From Linanthus parryae (lineage: Eukaryota > Streptophyta > Magnoliopsida > Ericales > Polemoniaceae): DNA of 64,000 nt. Within the stretch, counting starts at the first letter, position 1, and the number at the start of each line of letters is the position of its first letter. Shown one piece after another: positions 24,832 to 36,207 of the stretch. A program made the translations under genes and the position numbers. Under the pieces are notes generated by a model that worked only from the letters and a program-made list of their open reading frames with translations, made no database searches and was not told the DNA's origin. The stretch is from the NCBI GenBank assembly GCA_023055425.1, contig JALGPY010000007.1:19292001-19356000 (forward strand), in the 5' to 3' direction.

Positions 24832-27800
24832 ATGATAATTCTTATAGTAACCGATTTCCTTTACAAAGAAACATGTGATTCAAGTAAAGAGTGACAGTTC
24901 AAGAGTAGCCAGCTTTCTTTTAAATTCAATTAAGCATTAAGTTTAGCTGAGGCATATGCACGAGCCACCTGTGGGATCAATGTAGACAGAGGGATCACGA
25001 TACTCAACTCAAATAGGGTGCGTTCTAAGGGTTAGGAATCCAAATTTCACCCAGAGCGCTATGGAGCCCATACGTCAATCCTCGCTCAATAATCTTAACT
25101 AAAGGACCTTAAGTGTATACACCCCATATCGTAGTGATCATTACGTCTATAAGTAGCACTTTCTAGCTCTATGAATCCCTTGACCTATGTATCGCGATAC
25201 GTCTAAGCTCTTCGGGCGGATTTGTAACAATTCTAGATTTATCCAACAATATGAAGAATGTTCTCGACCAAAGCCATAAGTAGTAAGAGGATATCTTGGC
25301 GCCCCCGGCTGTAGCCATCTCACAAACACAAATCTATACATCGTCTTAATCTATTACAAGTGTCCTATTTATTCTCTGTCTCATAACCAATATCAAAATA
25401 TCAATCTTTCAAAAGAAATTACGAAGATTTCTTAAGAGGGATTAATAATATCCGAAAAACTTGCCAGTTGTGTACCTGGGATCCTGTATGGAAGATCTCA
25501 ACATACACCAATAGGAGACAAGAACAAAATCAGGAATAGAGCACATGGAGATTGAGAGTAAAGGCGTAGGGAAAGAGTAAGCTCTTGCTAAGTGTCTGAG
25601 AGAGAGAGTATGATGATTAACCAAAGAACCGAGAGTTTCCAAGGAAGACCAACGTTCCTACATATAGGGCATAAAAGTGTCGTTACGAGGGTTAATGCGG
25701 CCGTAACTGACGGTGAGGTAACCGCCTCGTACACCGCACATTACCCGCATATATAGGGAACGTTACACGCTCGTCCGCATATGTAGGACACGTCCCCAAT
25801 GGTTGATTGTATATATAGGAATAGGACACGTGCTCATCAGATCTCTCAGACAGTTAACAAGGGTCGCGCGTGAGTATGGCCTTGGCTCGCGCGCGACGAG
25901 CCTTACTCTAGCCTCCAAGCCACTTGAACCCTACAACTCCCGCGCGGTTAGTATCGAGGACGACCCTGTCTCACATCCCCCATATGGATAAGTGCGAATA
26001 TATAAAGAGGAATAGAGTGATACCGGAGTACCATTGAACCTCCTGGATGATTGCCACGTGGATGATGATCGACCTGCTTGGGATGCACTATCTACACCAG
26101 TCTAAATCATGTTTCTCATACTTCTTCAAATAATAATTCAACTGTTTTAACAACACAAAGACGATAATATTTTGACAAGTCAAAATTATACACGTATAAA
26201 CACATTTTAATATGTAAGAGTCGTACGTATTACTTACAAAGAATATGAGAAGAGACGGTGGAAGTAAAGAGACAAGTCTTCGAACTCAAGCGGTTAAATG
26301 TTCTTAACATACGAAGACGTTATCTACAAACACACATTCAACGTTTTAATTATGAGCGATTCATACATCAACATTTCACATGCATATCATATATGTCACA
26401 TTAACCTACATGTCACTAATATACATATACTAATGTTCAAATATAAAAAAGTCAAATATAAAAAATAATTCAAATATGCCACTTGAAAATGTTACACTTA
26501 ATTTTTATCTCAAAAATGTGAAAGTTGAATCTGGATTAAGTTTAAGCTCTTGTTTTAGAGCATTGGTTCTCCTATAACCACACTTCTTAAAATCATGAAA
26601 TAATTTGATAAGAAACCTATGTGAGTTTACTTTCACAAACATAAGGAATTAATTGCATAGCTACTGTAAAACTCAAGTTATAAAAGTAAACGATTGTTGT
26701 GCAGAGAAAAATATGGAAGCAACTTTCAACTTTGCAAGACGCAAAACCATAATTACTACTTAGACATGAAGAACAAGGTTTAAATTCTCCATACTCAAGC
26801 CCTACGTATCTAAATTATATAAAAGCAAGGGGAGGTGCTAAATATTTCTAAAAAGTGGTTTTTCAATAAAAAGATCAAGATCTGTCTTGAAAGAATGTTT
26901 CTGAAAATATGCAAATTTTAATGATCATATCTCTCGGACCAAAAATATTATGTAGTTGATTTTTAAATGACCCCATCCGAGTATAATTTCTAAAATTATA
27001 TGGTTTGAATTTCTGAAAGTTACTAAATTTGAAGAAAAGTCAATATTTTCACAAGTAGTCCAGATTGCAACTCAACCAAATTGCCTCCAAATCATTCAAG
27101 AGTTATCAAACATGGTTCTATGGTACATGCAATTTAGGAAAACTTTATTTTCATCCAAGTTCTATAATTTTAACATGCGATAGGGGACTTAATCATGGAA
27201 ATTGAAGAACTAAATGTTGAATTAAAGAAAACAAAGTTCTAATGGTACTAATCAAAGCTAAAATTGGATATGCAAGCCACGTATAACCTATTTCATGCTT
27301 ACACTAACTAAAAAGCATAAATTTTTTATGAATTTTAAATATTGAGAATAAACACTCACAAAACAAAAAACTGGAAATTGGCATGAATGTGTTGGGGAAG
27401 CTTCGAGGAGCTTGAAGCTTCGAAAATGGGGCAAAGGAGGAATAAGAAGAAAGAAGCAAGAGAGAGATGATGAATGTTATGGCTGGGGTCAGAGAGAGAG
27501 GGAGAGGGAGAGCTTAGACTTATAGAAATTGATATAAAGTGATAGAAAATGATATGAGGGTTGAGTATGTGAAATCCTTGAGGTACTTATAGAGGTGGAG
27601 TTAGTGGGCATGTGATGATTTCTTTTTGTGAGTGTAAGATGATGTGAAGTTTGACATAATAGGAGATTTACATGTGAAGTTGTGTGAATTTTGAGACTTT
27701 TTCATATTTTTAATAGTTTAGGGGTTGTATGTAGAGTCCAACAAAGTTGAGGGGTGAAAAATAATCAATTAGTAGCTAAACACGTAAAAGCTAAATTTAA

Positions 27801-27842
27801 TGTTTTGAAAAAAAGACCAAATAATTTCAAATAAATTACTAC
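24832..27842. other. intergenic, probable degraded LTR-element sequence
   Basis: No coding domain recognised. 25660-25990 is more GC-rich, with several CATATATAGG-like repeats and CACGTG-type words, and could be an old LTR. 26100-27840 is AT-rich, with a GA-rich tract at 27445-27515. No paired ends were found. Confidence 0.3.
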
Positions 27843-28154
27843 TTATATAAAGGGCAATTACATATCAACCGCCTCCAGTATTGGGTAATGATCCACTTAT
27901 CACCTCCAATTTTAAAATCATCCTTTTACCACCTCCAGCTTATAATTATTAACAATCAACAACGGGGGAAAATTTTCCGTTAGATTAGTAACTGTCAAGG
28001 GGTAGAGTTGTACATTCAAAAAAACAAATTTCGTAAAAAAAAAATAACAAATAAAAGAGAAAAGAAAAGAAATTATAAGAGAAAGAGATAAGAAAGAAAG
28101 GACAGACACAAAAAAAACAGTGGATCTGGAAGAGGGGAGTGAGACGAACGGAAA

Positions 28155-28280
28155 ATGAGGAAGAAGATGACGACTTCGTCCGAGGAGGCGAAGATCCTCT
28201 CCCAAAACGCGCTGATGGCGGCGGCAGAGCGCCTTGTGGTGGCTTTGGAGAGCAAACACAACGACTTTCTTCTTCTTCTT

Positions 28281-28311
<31 letters not shown>

Positions 28312-28352
28312 TTAACGAAGTAAGTTTCGTCTCTGTCCCTCTCTGGGTCTGA
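28155..28352 (+). pseudogene. captured gene-like 5' exon in the Pack-MULE, with poly-Leu from a CTT repeat
   Basis: The ORF starts MRKKMTTSSEEAKILSQNAL, followed by MAAAERLVVALESKHNDF, then a run of leucines from an expanded CTT repeat, then INEV at a GTAAGTTT donor-like site near 28321. The base composition before the repeat is much more GC-rich than the flanks, and the sequence after 28390 looks like a first intron, with a possible acceptor near 28475. Pack-MULEs commonly carry gene 5' ends. I do not recognise the parent protein. The 65-codon reading frame past the donor is unlikely to be a real product; treat it as a relic unless transcripts show otherwise. Confidence 0.5.
28267..28310. 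repeat. (CTT)n microsatellite
   Basis: About 14 CTT triplets lie in frame as leucine codons inside the captured segment. Confidence 0.95.
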
Positions 28353-28785
28353 CATCTCTCGCCCCGTCTCTCTCTCCTACCTACCTCTTGAAATTTTTGA
28401 ATCGGGTTGTGGGTTTTGGTTGGGGGATTATTCAATTGAGTTGAAACTGAATTCTGTGTGTTGATTTGGTGTAGGATTTTGCGTTCGGACGAGTTCGTTA
28501 TTCTAAAAGTCGAAATCTGGTATTTTTTTGATGTGAGGATTTGAATTCCGAAATCGTTGTGTTTTGAACATGGGTTGTGGGTGTTTTTGGGTTGATTTCC
28601 ATTTCTTTGATTTTTGTTTCAGTCACCGGATTCTGTGTTTACTTGGTAGTGTTGGGGATGGTGCGGCGGTAGATGAATTGTGTTCTTCAGATTTCAGATT
28701 TTATTGATTAGACTGATATACCCCTAAAAAACCGTTAACTTACAGGATTTTTTGGATGGAAAGTTAACCAGTTGTTGATTATTAA

Positions 28786-29219
28786 TGTTAGAAAAACGAT
28801 GCGGAAGCGATGAACCAGTTGTTAGGAATCAAGAAGAAACGATGAAACGAAAGAACAAGACGAAGAACACAAGCAATTAACGTGGTTCACTAGTTTTGAG
28901 ACTAGCTACATCCACGACCAAACGAAATCAATTTTATTGATGAGAGACCAATACAATCAACCACACTTGTCAATTGAAGAGTCATACACCCATATATAGG
29001 CATATACTACTGATTTGTGCCCATGGCATCGTCCAAAAGTTACCAAAACAAACAAGGAAACAATTCCAAAAAGTTGCACAACCCGGCTAGGTCGCACGAC
29101 CTGCTGAAGTAGGTCGCACGACCTGCTCAGTACCCAAAGACAGCAACTCCAATTCTTTGCCTCATTTGCTCGTTGCTTCGCCAATTCAAGCTAGGATTTT
29201 AATCACCCAAAACATAACA
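28786..29219. mobile_element. solo LTR, probably Copia-type, nested in the Pack-MULE
   Basis: The segment starts TGTTAGAAAAACG and ends ACATAACA, so it has TG..CA ends with a TGTTA/TAACA inverted tip. It is flanked by ATTAA at 28781-28785 and 29220-29224, a 5-bp duplication. Removing it restores a continuous right terminal repeat that aligns to the left one. The words AACGTGGTTCAC and CTAGCTACATCCACGA are typical of Copia LTRs. Its length of 434 bp and the lack of an internal region fit a solo LTR left by recombination. Family assignment is inference. Confidence 0.85.
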
Positions 29220-29330
29220 ATTAATAATTTTAAACTGAAGGTTGCAATAAGTAGGTTTGAAACCTGAAGTGGTAGGTGGATTAATTCTCTATACTGGTAG
29301 TGGTATATATGTAACTGACCCTTATATAAA

Positions 29331-29546
29331 TGTCAAGTCTCCACTTTTAAAAAACTACCAATAAGTCCCAAATAGACAAAATAAATTTCAGAAGTATTAC
29401 TCAAAACTTTTCAAAGTTACAAAATGAACCCAAATGAAATACGGGGTATTTAAAATGAAACATATTAAATAATTGTAGAGTGGATTCAAAGTAAACGAAG
29501 AAGCGCAAAAACAAGAAAGGGGATAACACGAGACCTAAAAGAACAA
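29331..29546. other. short AT-rich spacer
   Basis: Nothing recognised. Confidence 0.3.
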
Positions 29547-29640
29547 GCGGCTAGTCCAAGTGATTAAGACACTTTTTCCCAAGTTCAGTGCCAGGGTTTC
29601 AAAATTTGTAGTCCTCCTCCCATATAAAAAATAGTGGTGG
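29547..29640 (+). repeat. possible tRNA-derived SINE head, degraded
   Basis: GGCTAGTCCAAGTGATTAAGAC resembles, in its first part, the A-box half of Ser/Leu-type tRNA-derived SINEs. GCCAGGGTTTCAAAATTT, 40 bases on, could be a decayed B box. No tail or target duplication was located, so this is weak. Confidence 0.25.
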
Positions 29641-29989
29641 CCCACAAAAAAATTATCTATAGCAACTCCATCCAAGTAGAAGTAAAATCTTCCCATTATT
29701 AGCACACAATGAATTATAATGATGGGTTGTCTGAACTCTCCCCCCTCTCTCTCTCTCTCTCCCTTCTCTCCTCATCTTCCACTGTTCCCTCTCTTCATTG
29801 TTCGCCTTCAATTTTTCCTCCTTTAACCTCTCTGCAGCTTAATTTACTTCATCCACTGGCTGTTACATCTACCCTTAACAACTTTTTTCACTTCGCTTAA
29901 TTGTTCTGTTGCAAATAGCGCTTCCCAATCTGAGAAATATTTGAAGATCTCTTATCCTACCATTATTCCATCTTGTGTGTGTACAAATC

Positions 29990-30151
29990 TATATTCTTTC
30001 TCAATAATATCGATTATTGGTCGTGGAGGTAGCTAGCAGATTTGTTAGGGAATCCATTAGCGAACCGCGTTAAAGTTCGCCTATCGTTCTTGATTACTCG
30101 TTCTTGGCTCTTGCTAGAAACCGTCAGGTTATAACAAATTGGTATCAGAGC
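29990..30151 (+). mobile_element. LTR retrotransposon 5' LTR end plus primer-binding site
   Basis: An LTR-like end (..GGTTATAACA, ending at 30136) is followed after three bases by TGGTATCAGAGC at 30140-30151, the tRNA-iMet primer-binding site. The start of this LTR could not be fixed, and no gag or pol follows, so only a relic of the 5' junction remains. This is a separate element from the solo LTR upstream. Confidence 0.65.
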
Positions 30152-31640
30152 CGCATTCAACGGTCTAGGTGGAGCCAAGAGTTAGGGTTTCACAATTTGG
30201 TGGTACTCAAAGATAGGGTTCACCAGGGATGATGTATGGTTCAGCAATCAAAATTGATCTGTTCGTGAGGAAAAACAGGTTATGTTCGTTGGACGCTGAA
30301 ACAGGATCCGCAGGTACACTCATATATGAAGTCACATGGGGGGGGGGGGGGACTATCTGGGCTCCTGTTATGGAGCGTCGGGCGCGCATTCTGGTGCACA
30401 TCTAGCGGTTTGACAATTATGGCATTCAAAATCAATCTGGTTCTGGCTCATTTGTTTTAGGAAATCATAGAAGTTAGAGCGACAACATGGAGCATCTGGC
30501 GCGTGAAGTTTGTTCTGGCACGCGATCTGGCCCGCATTCTGCACGAGGTTCGGTTATGGCGTGCACCTGTTTTTAGGGCGTGTACCATGACACACAGCTG
30601 GCTCTCATCTGGCAAGATAATGGTTCTTAACGAGCATCTGGCGCAACCGAGGGATTTGGGCGCAATTTGGCACGACAATTTGTTCAAGTTTGGACTATCA
30701 AACTGAATTTTTCAAATTCAAGAGAATAATAAATATTGGATGAAAAAACTAGTACAAGAACAAAAATGTTATTAAATAACATCACTAACAATAATAATAA
30801 AAATTAGTAGATTCATGTTAAATATGCTATATAATTTTCTTTAACTATAATATTTATAGGTAATTATTTTACACATAAGACAATTCGTACTAATTCGTAG
30901 TTTAATATCTATACCCAAGACATATCCTAATAATGACTCGGCTGAAAATTTATCCTCAAAATCATCCAAATTCCAAAAGATTTTTACCCAAATTTTATTT
31001 TAGTTTGAGCCGGACTTGTGTTGGTGGGGTCCAGCCCGCCCAAAATTATACCCCTAACTAAATAGAATTATAGTTGATTGACTATATGTCATACCATGAC
31101 TCCATATAGGATACATGAGTTAACTCAATAGAGAACAAGTTGATGGCTATATGAAATTATGAATTCGGTTTAGGAGTCTGTCGAATCATATGTACTCTTA
31201 GCAATAGCACGAGCTGTCCACCAGTATGTCCCGACGTTGGGATTTTCATAATTGAGGGAGATGTCAGAGTTGCGGCTTCTATAGGTTGTATTCGCCACTC
31301 ACTCCATACTTTCGGGGGTCCTAGTGCGAACCACAAGTACTTTGAGGTCCTCAGGGAAACAATCGTTATATACAAACATCACATGGTGTAGGTGGATATA
31401 ATAGAAGTTGTCTAAGTATGTGATATTATATGTATATATTTGACCTTTTATTTATCGTTCTATGGTACATTTGAAATCCATCAATGCAAAAAATTGGGCA
31501 ATGAACCACGCCAGGAATGGTTCTTTGATATATAACCTCGCTGACTTTCTTTTAATGATTGACTTCATTTGTGACTTGATGGGAGATGACCAAAAAATTA
31601 TAATAAAATATTAGCAGTAATTAATTTTTGGTTATTTTCA
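30152..31640. other. relic internal sequence and spacer
   Basis: The sequence after the primer-binding site has a G run at 30339-30351 and no recognisable gag-pol motifs. The rest is AT-rich spacer. No gene seen. Confidence 0.3.
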
Positions 31641-31659
31641 AAACAGAACAAAGTATTAA

Positions 31660-31995
31660 AAGCAATTTCTCTCTCTCTCCCTAACCACATCAAAACCCAC
31701 CTTCAAACTCAAACTCTCTCCGTGGCCGCCTCCACCAACTCATCTTCCTCTTCCACTTCCATGGCCGCCTCCACCAGCGCCACCACCATCACCAGCACTC
31801 CCTCCACAGGTGATCCGCCATCCATCCACACCGTGGAGGCTATCCCCCACAGCCAACTCCACCCCCGATGAAAACACCGCCGTGGAGGCTATCCCCGCCG
31901 CCGTTGTCCCCTATGCCCCCACCCCTACTCCGCCACCATCAATCAATCCGGTTGCCCAAGAGGTTGGTGAAAGATTCCCATTTTTTCTCGTTTGA
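31660..31995 (+). pseudogene. GC-rich gene-like 5' fragment, Ser/Thr/Pro-rich
   Basis: A CT-rich leader (31667-31682) precedes an ATG at 31760 with a short frame MAASTSATTITSTPSTGDPP. A second, overlapping frame is also Pro/Ala-rich. Base composition jumps compared with both sides and falls again after 31980, where intron-like sequence begins. This looks like the start of a host gene that has been copied or captured, but I could not find flanking terminal repeats or a protein match. Confidence 0.3.
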
Positions 31996-32149
31996 TCTGT
32001 GTGTGTATGTTGTTGAATTTGAAGAGTTAGCGAAATCGTAAATTTGGGAATTGACGTTTTGGGTGTGATACCCTAGTTCGTCAATTCTCAAAGTGACAAA
32101 ACAAAAATTGAAAGTGACGAACTGATATACGACCCTCGAGCTGAAAATG

Positions 32150-33015
32150 CTATTGATTGAATTGACGATTCAATTGATGTTCTGCCGAAGTTATGAGAAA
32201 AAATTGAAGTTTTCATCAGAACGTCACTAGTTTCATCAGAATTTCCGCCGAGGAAACAAGTGAGGTTTTGACGAAAAATTGAAGTTAAAATCACTTTTTC
32301 ATCAAAGCTTCACTTGTTTACTCACTTCAATTTGTGAGGAAAAATTGAAGTTCTCATCAGAACTTCACTTGTTTCATCAGAAATTCATTTGAGAAAATCA
32401 ATGAAGTTTTGACGAAAAAATCTTTTCGTCAAAACTTCACTTGTTTCTTCAATTTGAGTTCTGAGGAAAAAACTGAACTTATCATCATAACTTCACTTGT
32501 TTCATCAGGACTTCAGTTGAGAAAACAAGTGACGCAAAAAAAATCACTTTTTCATCAAAACTTCATTTGTTTCCTCAATTGAAGTTCGAGGAAAAATTGA
32601 AGTTCTCATCAGAACTTCACTTGTTTCATCAGAACTTCTGTTGAGGAAACAAGTCAAGTTTTGACCAAAAAAATCACTTTCTTCATCAAAACTTCACTTG
32701 TTTCCTCAATTGAAGTTCTGAGGAAAAAATTGAAGTGATCATTAGGATGACAAAAAAAGTCACTTATTTCGTCATAACTTCACTTGTTTCCTCAATTGAA
32801 GTTCCGAGGAAAAAATTGAATTCCTCATCAGAACTTTAGTTGAGAAAAGCAGCGAAGTTCTGACGAAATAAGTGACTTTTTTTGTCCAAACTTAAATTGA
32901 TTCCTCAATTGAAGTTTCTCATTAGAACTTCAATACTTTCATCAGAACTTCAATTGATGAATCAATTGTTGTTTTGATAAAAAATCTATTTTTTCTTCAA
33001 AAATTCACTTTATTC
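32150..33015. repeat. tandem array, period about 125-130 bp, built from TCATCAGAACTTCACTTG motifs
   Basis: About six to seven degenerate units alternate the words TCATCAGAACTTCACTTGTT and CCTCAATTGAAGTTCTGAGG with their near complements, so each unit has strong inverted-repeat character. On the minus strand it can be read as repeats of the type SDETSDVLMKTSIF, though stops break the frame. It adjoins a MULE-like coding relic at its right end. Confidence 0.75.
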
Positions 33016-33016
33016 A

Positions 33017-33404
33017 TCATTTGGAGACTACGGTAATTAGATTATCGTTGCCATCATGCACTTCTATTTGATAAATTTGGTTCTCTCCCGCACTTGAAGT
33101 GTCTGGTTTATCGCCCTCACCTACGATCTCTTTCCCAGTTACAAACATCTTTACCGTCGTTTTAGAATCAAAAATTTCAAACACATTGTTAACATGTATA
33201 TCACAAACAATCAGGGTTGGCGGGAACATGTAATAGTGTCTTCTTGTTCCAGTCATGGCCATCCACTACTCTTTCAGCAATTTCTTGTTTCAACGTGTCT
33301 AACTGAGTTCCTTTATACAAAGCGAAGTCTTCTTTCGTTCTCCCAAATACACGTGCTTGTCCTGAATCACCACCCACGAACCATTCCACACAACTAAAAT
33401 TCAC
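33017..33404 (-). pseudogene. possible N-terminal domain of a MuDR-type transposase, frameshifted
   Basis: The minus frame 33404-33201 begins MNFSCVEWFVGGDSGQ and reaches VVDGHDWNKKTLLH. The overlapping frame 33262-33017 continues as YYMFPPTLIVCDIHVNN and TVKMFVTGKEIVGEGDKP. Joined by a frameshift, the order (strand, helix, short strand pair, then an acidic tail) resembles the N-terminal module of plant MULE proteins. I matched this on pattern, not on a conserved catalytic motif, so it is tentative. No MULE transposase core or zinc finger was found. Confidence 0.35.
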
Positions 33405-33419
33405 AATATCTTCACCATT

Positions 33420-34228
33420 TCTGCAAAATGACGGTCACCTAGTATAAGAAAGATGTTATAAAGGCATAAATATTGGTTTTAGGGTTTGGTATTTAGTGTT
33501 TACACTTTTATTTGTCAGTATTAGGGTTTAGGGGTTAGAATTTATGTTTTTTTTCATCGATTACATGATTGTTTCGTCATTCAGACACATTAATTCGTCA
33601 ATAACTAAAGAATATGTCACTAACTAACTGTCTTTACTACCGGTGTCACGGTTAAATGACACTGGGAGTAATACTCCCTGTTTGAATGTTGAGAAGGAAG
33701 ATTCAAAGAAGGGGCATCATTGGCGTTGGGTTGTTGAGACTTATCGGGAAGTTCAGTGATGTTGATCTCGGGCTGAAAACATGTTACTAGAAATTTCTTG
33801 AAATGAACTTGGGATTGACATCCCACTATCCTCGACTCGGATCAATTAATATTTAGAGTTTTTACTCAAAATATGTCACATCTATATTTTACATGCATGA
33901 CGGTTGCTTACTCAGTAATTCCTTACTAACTTTGAAAACTGCGGTTCGTGTTGTTTTCTTTCCCACCGCATGTCCAGGAGCTTGAGACTATGGTTTAGTT
34001 GGACGCGAAACTCACTTAGAATGACTTCACAAGTAGTGTTTAGACACTGATAGTTAAACACTGTGTAATAGTAATCAGATTCTTGTATAAGACTCGGATC
34101 TTAGTATAAGTTGTTAATGTCAATATACAAGTTGTGGATTGTATTGCTCTTGAGTTCCGCCGTTACTTTTAGCATCGCCCTCCCGGTCTTGCCCGAGCCG
34201 GATAAGGGGTTGTTGCATTAGCGGTAAT
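33420..34228. other. intergenic, nothing recognised
   Basis: AT-rich sequence with a small perfect hairpin at 33643-33662 (GTGTCA..TGACAC). No gene seen. Confidence 0.3.
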
Positions 34229-34829
34229 GTCACGAGTTAGAAACTCTAGTGACTTCTTTCTTTTGGTTTTAGATAAATAAATGATAAAAACAATCGCGCA
34301 TTATGTAACAAGTAAGACCATGTATATGAGATGGAAAATGATAGGACTCTATATGGTGCGCCAAATAGATTCACTTGCTCGCGCGTAATTTCTCAAATTG
34401 CGCGTCCTTAAGGTCACGAGTTGAAAACACTCTAGCGACTTTTTTTTAATTAGTTTTTACGCGTTTTTCAAGTCACGAGTTAAGAACTCTAGTGACATAC
34501 GATAAAATTTCAATAAGATCTCTTGCGTAATTGCTTCAATTGCGCGTCCTCAACATCACGAGTTTAAAACATTCTAGTGACTTATTTTTTCGCGTCTTGA
34601 GGTCACGAGTTCAAAACTCTAGTGACGCTATTTTTTTTCCATATACAATATGATAAGAAAAAGATAGTAAAAATATATGAATAAAAATGAAACAATGAAA
34701 CAATTAATTCATGTAGATCGATATTTTGTTCAGATAAATAAACGAAATAAAGACAATCGAACCTTGAGTAATAAACAAGGACACACAATATTTTGGCTGT
34801 TGTGGTCACGAGTATAATCCTCTAGTGAC
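34229..34829. repeat. array of six related hairpins (GTCACGAGTT..AACTCTAGTGAC)
   Basis: Copies at 34229-34253, 34413-34439, 34472-34496, 34555-34581, 34602-34626 and 34805-34829 share the arms GTCACGAGTT and AACTCTAGTGAC, with variable loops. Each can fold into two five-pair helices separated by a TA bulge. Copies 2-3 and 4-5 form a duplicated module, each preceded by a GCGTAATT..TCAAATTGCGCGTCCT segment. Function unknown. Confidence 0.85.
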
Positions 34830-35520
34830 TTTATATTTTTCTTTCAGAAAAAGTATCAAAACGCGTGCTTTTACAATACATGGCACTTGCGAATTTTGGA
34901 TTCGAGGCTCTGAATAACCCATTTTTTTTGGAAGAATATGAGTATTATTCAATGTGGAGAAGAGAGAACAATGTATGAAGGAATATCAAGTCTCAATTAT
35001 TCTCCCCCAAACCACCCTTATATAGGGTGTGGGGGTCAATCAGTATCATCTAAGTATGGTAATACAATATCTTATGAATATTCACAATATCAATCAAATA
35101 TTTCATAACATAAAGGCATTTGTCCAATTATCCCCCATCAATGAGATGTGATGATTTTTGGTTACATGGAATTAATTATACAAGTGCTAGCCTACTACAG
35201 ATCCCCAACATGTCATCACCATTGTCATCAGAAAACTAAAATAGACTACCATGGCAACTATAACCACATAATTATCATTGATTAATGTTGTTGTTTCGAA
35301 TATTTTAGTCACTAGTGGTACTCATTAGACATATACGTGGGTGCCTAACTCTATTAACCTTTTCTTTCCCCTCAAAAAAAAAAATCTATTAACCTCTTCT
35401 CTTTCACTAGTGGTGTTTCATATATCAATAAGGGTAACGGATACTGAACGTACATGTAAAATGCCTTCACTTTCACCCTTGCCTTCACCTTCACTTGGGA
35501 AAGCAAGAAATTTCATTAAA
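34830..35520. other. intergenic, nothing recognised
   Basis: AT-rich spacer with a near-palindrome around 35013-35035 (ACCACCCTTATATAGGGTG). No gene seen. Confidence 0.3.
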
Positions 35521-35524
35521 TAAT

Positions 35525-35715
35525 AAGAGCCATCACAGCTCAAGAAGAACAGAGGGAGAACAAGCCTCAACCCAATACAGAGAGATTAATAGCCCTTCTT
35601 GTACAATAATATGAGCTAAAACATTATCTTTTCTCTGGACAAAAGAAAAAAATACAAGAATCAAAAGAACCTGAAAGCTCCAAGCAAATACCAACGCCAT
35701 CGCCTCTAAACCAAA
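35525..35715 (-). pseudogene. LINE 3' remnant: end of RNase H domain
   Basis: The minus strand reads LEAMALVFAWSF, then FVQRKDNVLAHIIVQEGL, then WVEACSPSVLLEL and a stop. This is the C-terminal part of the LINE RNase H fold, with the N-x-x-A-H box and the typical W-x-E-x-C-P-type tail. Only the last 65 or so codons survive. Confidence 0.65.
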
Positions 35716-36207
35716 ATAACTTATACAATTAAATAAAACTTATTATTAATCATTTACATAATTAATTAATTATTTTAAAATATAAATAGATAATAACTAA
35801 AAATATTTTATAAAAAAATTAATTTCAATTAATTGTTTGGAAAACAACTGAAAAATAATACATAAAAAAACATCTTCCCTATTATTTTCTGATCAGATTA
35901 TGATATAAAGTAATAATTATATTGATGTAGTTTAATTAAATTGTTTTCTTACCGTCCGACTTAACCAAACTAATAAGTAATTTATTATAATTGCTTTAGA
36001 TAAATAATTGAATAATACAAAAATCTCATATCTTATTAAAATGTACACCAAAAATACGTTGTGAATGTGGACAAACATTATAATTACCAATATGAAATAA
36101 TAATTTTCTCAAAAAACTGAAATAATCATACATATATTTATTTCTATTAAATAATTATATTTTATTACAAATACAATTAACCATAATTAAAATTCTTAAA
36201 CCTAATT

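Larger units (their letters stand above)
27852..29321. mobile_element. Mutator-like element (Pack-MULE type) with 9-bp target duplications
   Basis: Both ends start GGG(C/T)(A/C)A(A/G)TTACATAT reading inward, and similarity of the inverted repeats continues for about 150 bp (27852 to about 28010; about 28710 to 29321). The nine bases TTATATAAA flank the element at 27843-27851 and 29322-29330, the usual Mutator duplication length. There is no transposase. Instead the interior holds a GC-richer, gene-like segment with an ORF and an apparent splice donor. That combination defines a Pack-MULE: a non-autonomous element carrying host gene sequence. The right terminal repeat is split by a solo LTR. 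Ends and duplication are seen directly; capture is inferred. Confidence 0.85.

Noticed and set aside
28155..28352. genuine small leucine-rich protein
   Set aside because: The leucine run comes from a CTT microsatellite, and the frame continues into an apparent intron inside a transposable element.
34229..34829. CRISPR-like array of repeats and spacers
   Set aside because: The repeats are palindromic, spacers range from about 20 to 180 bp, and this is plant nuclear DNA with no cas genes.
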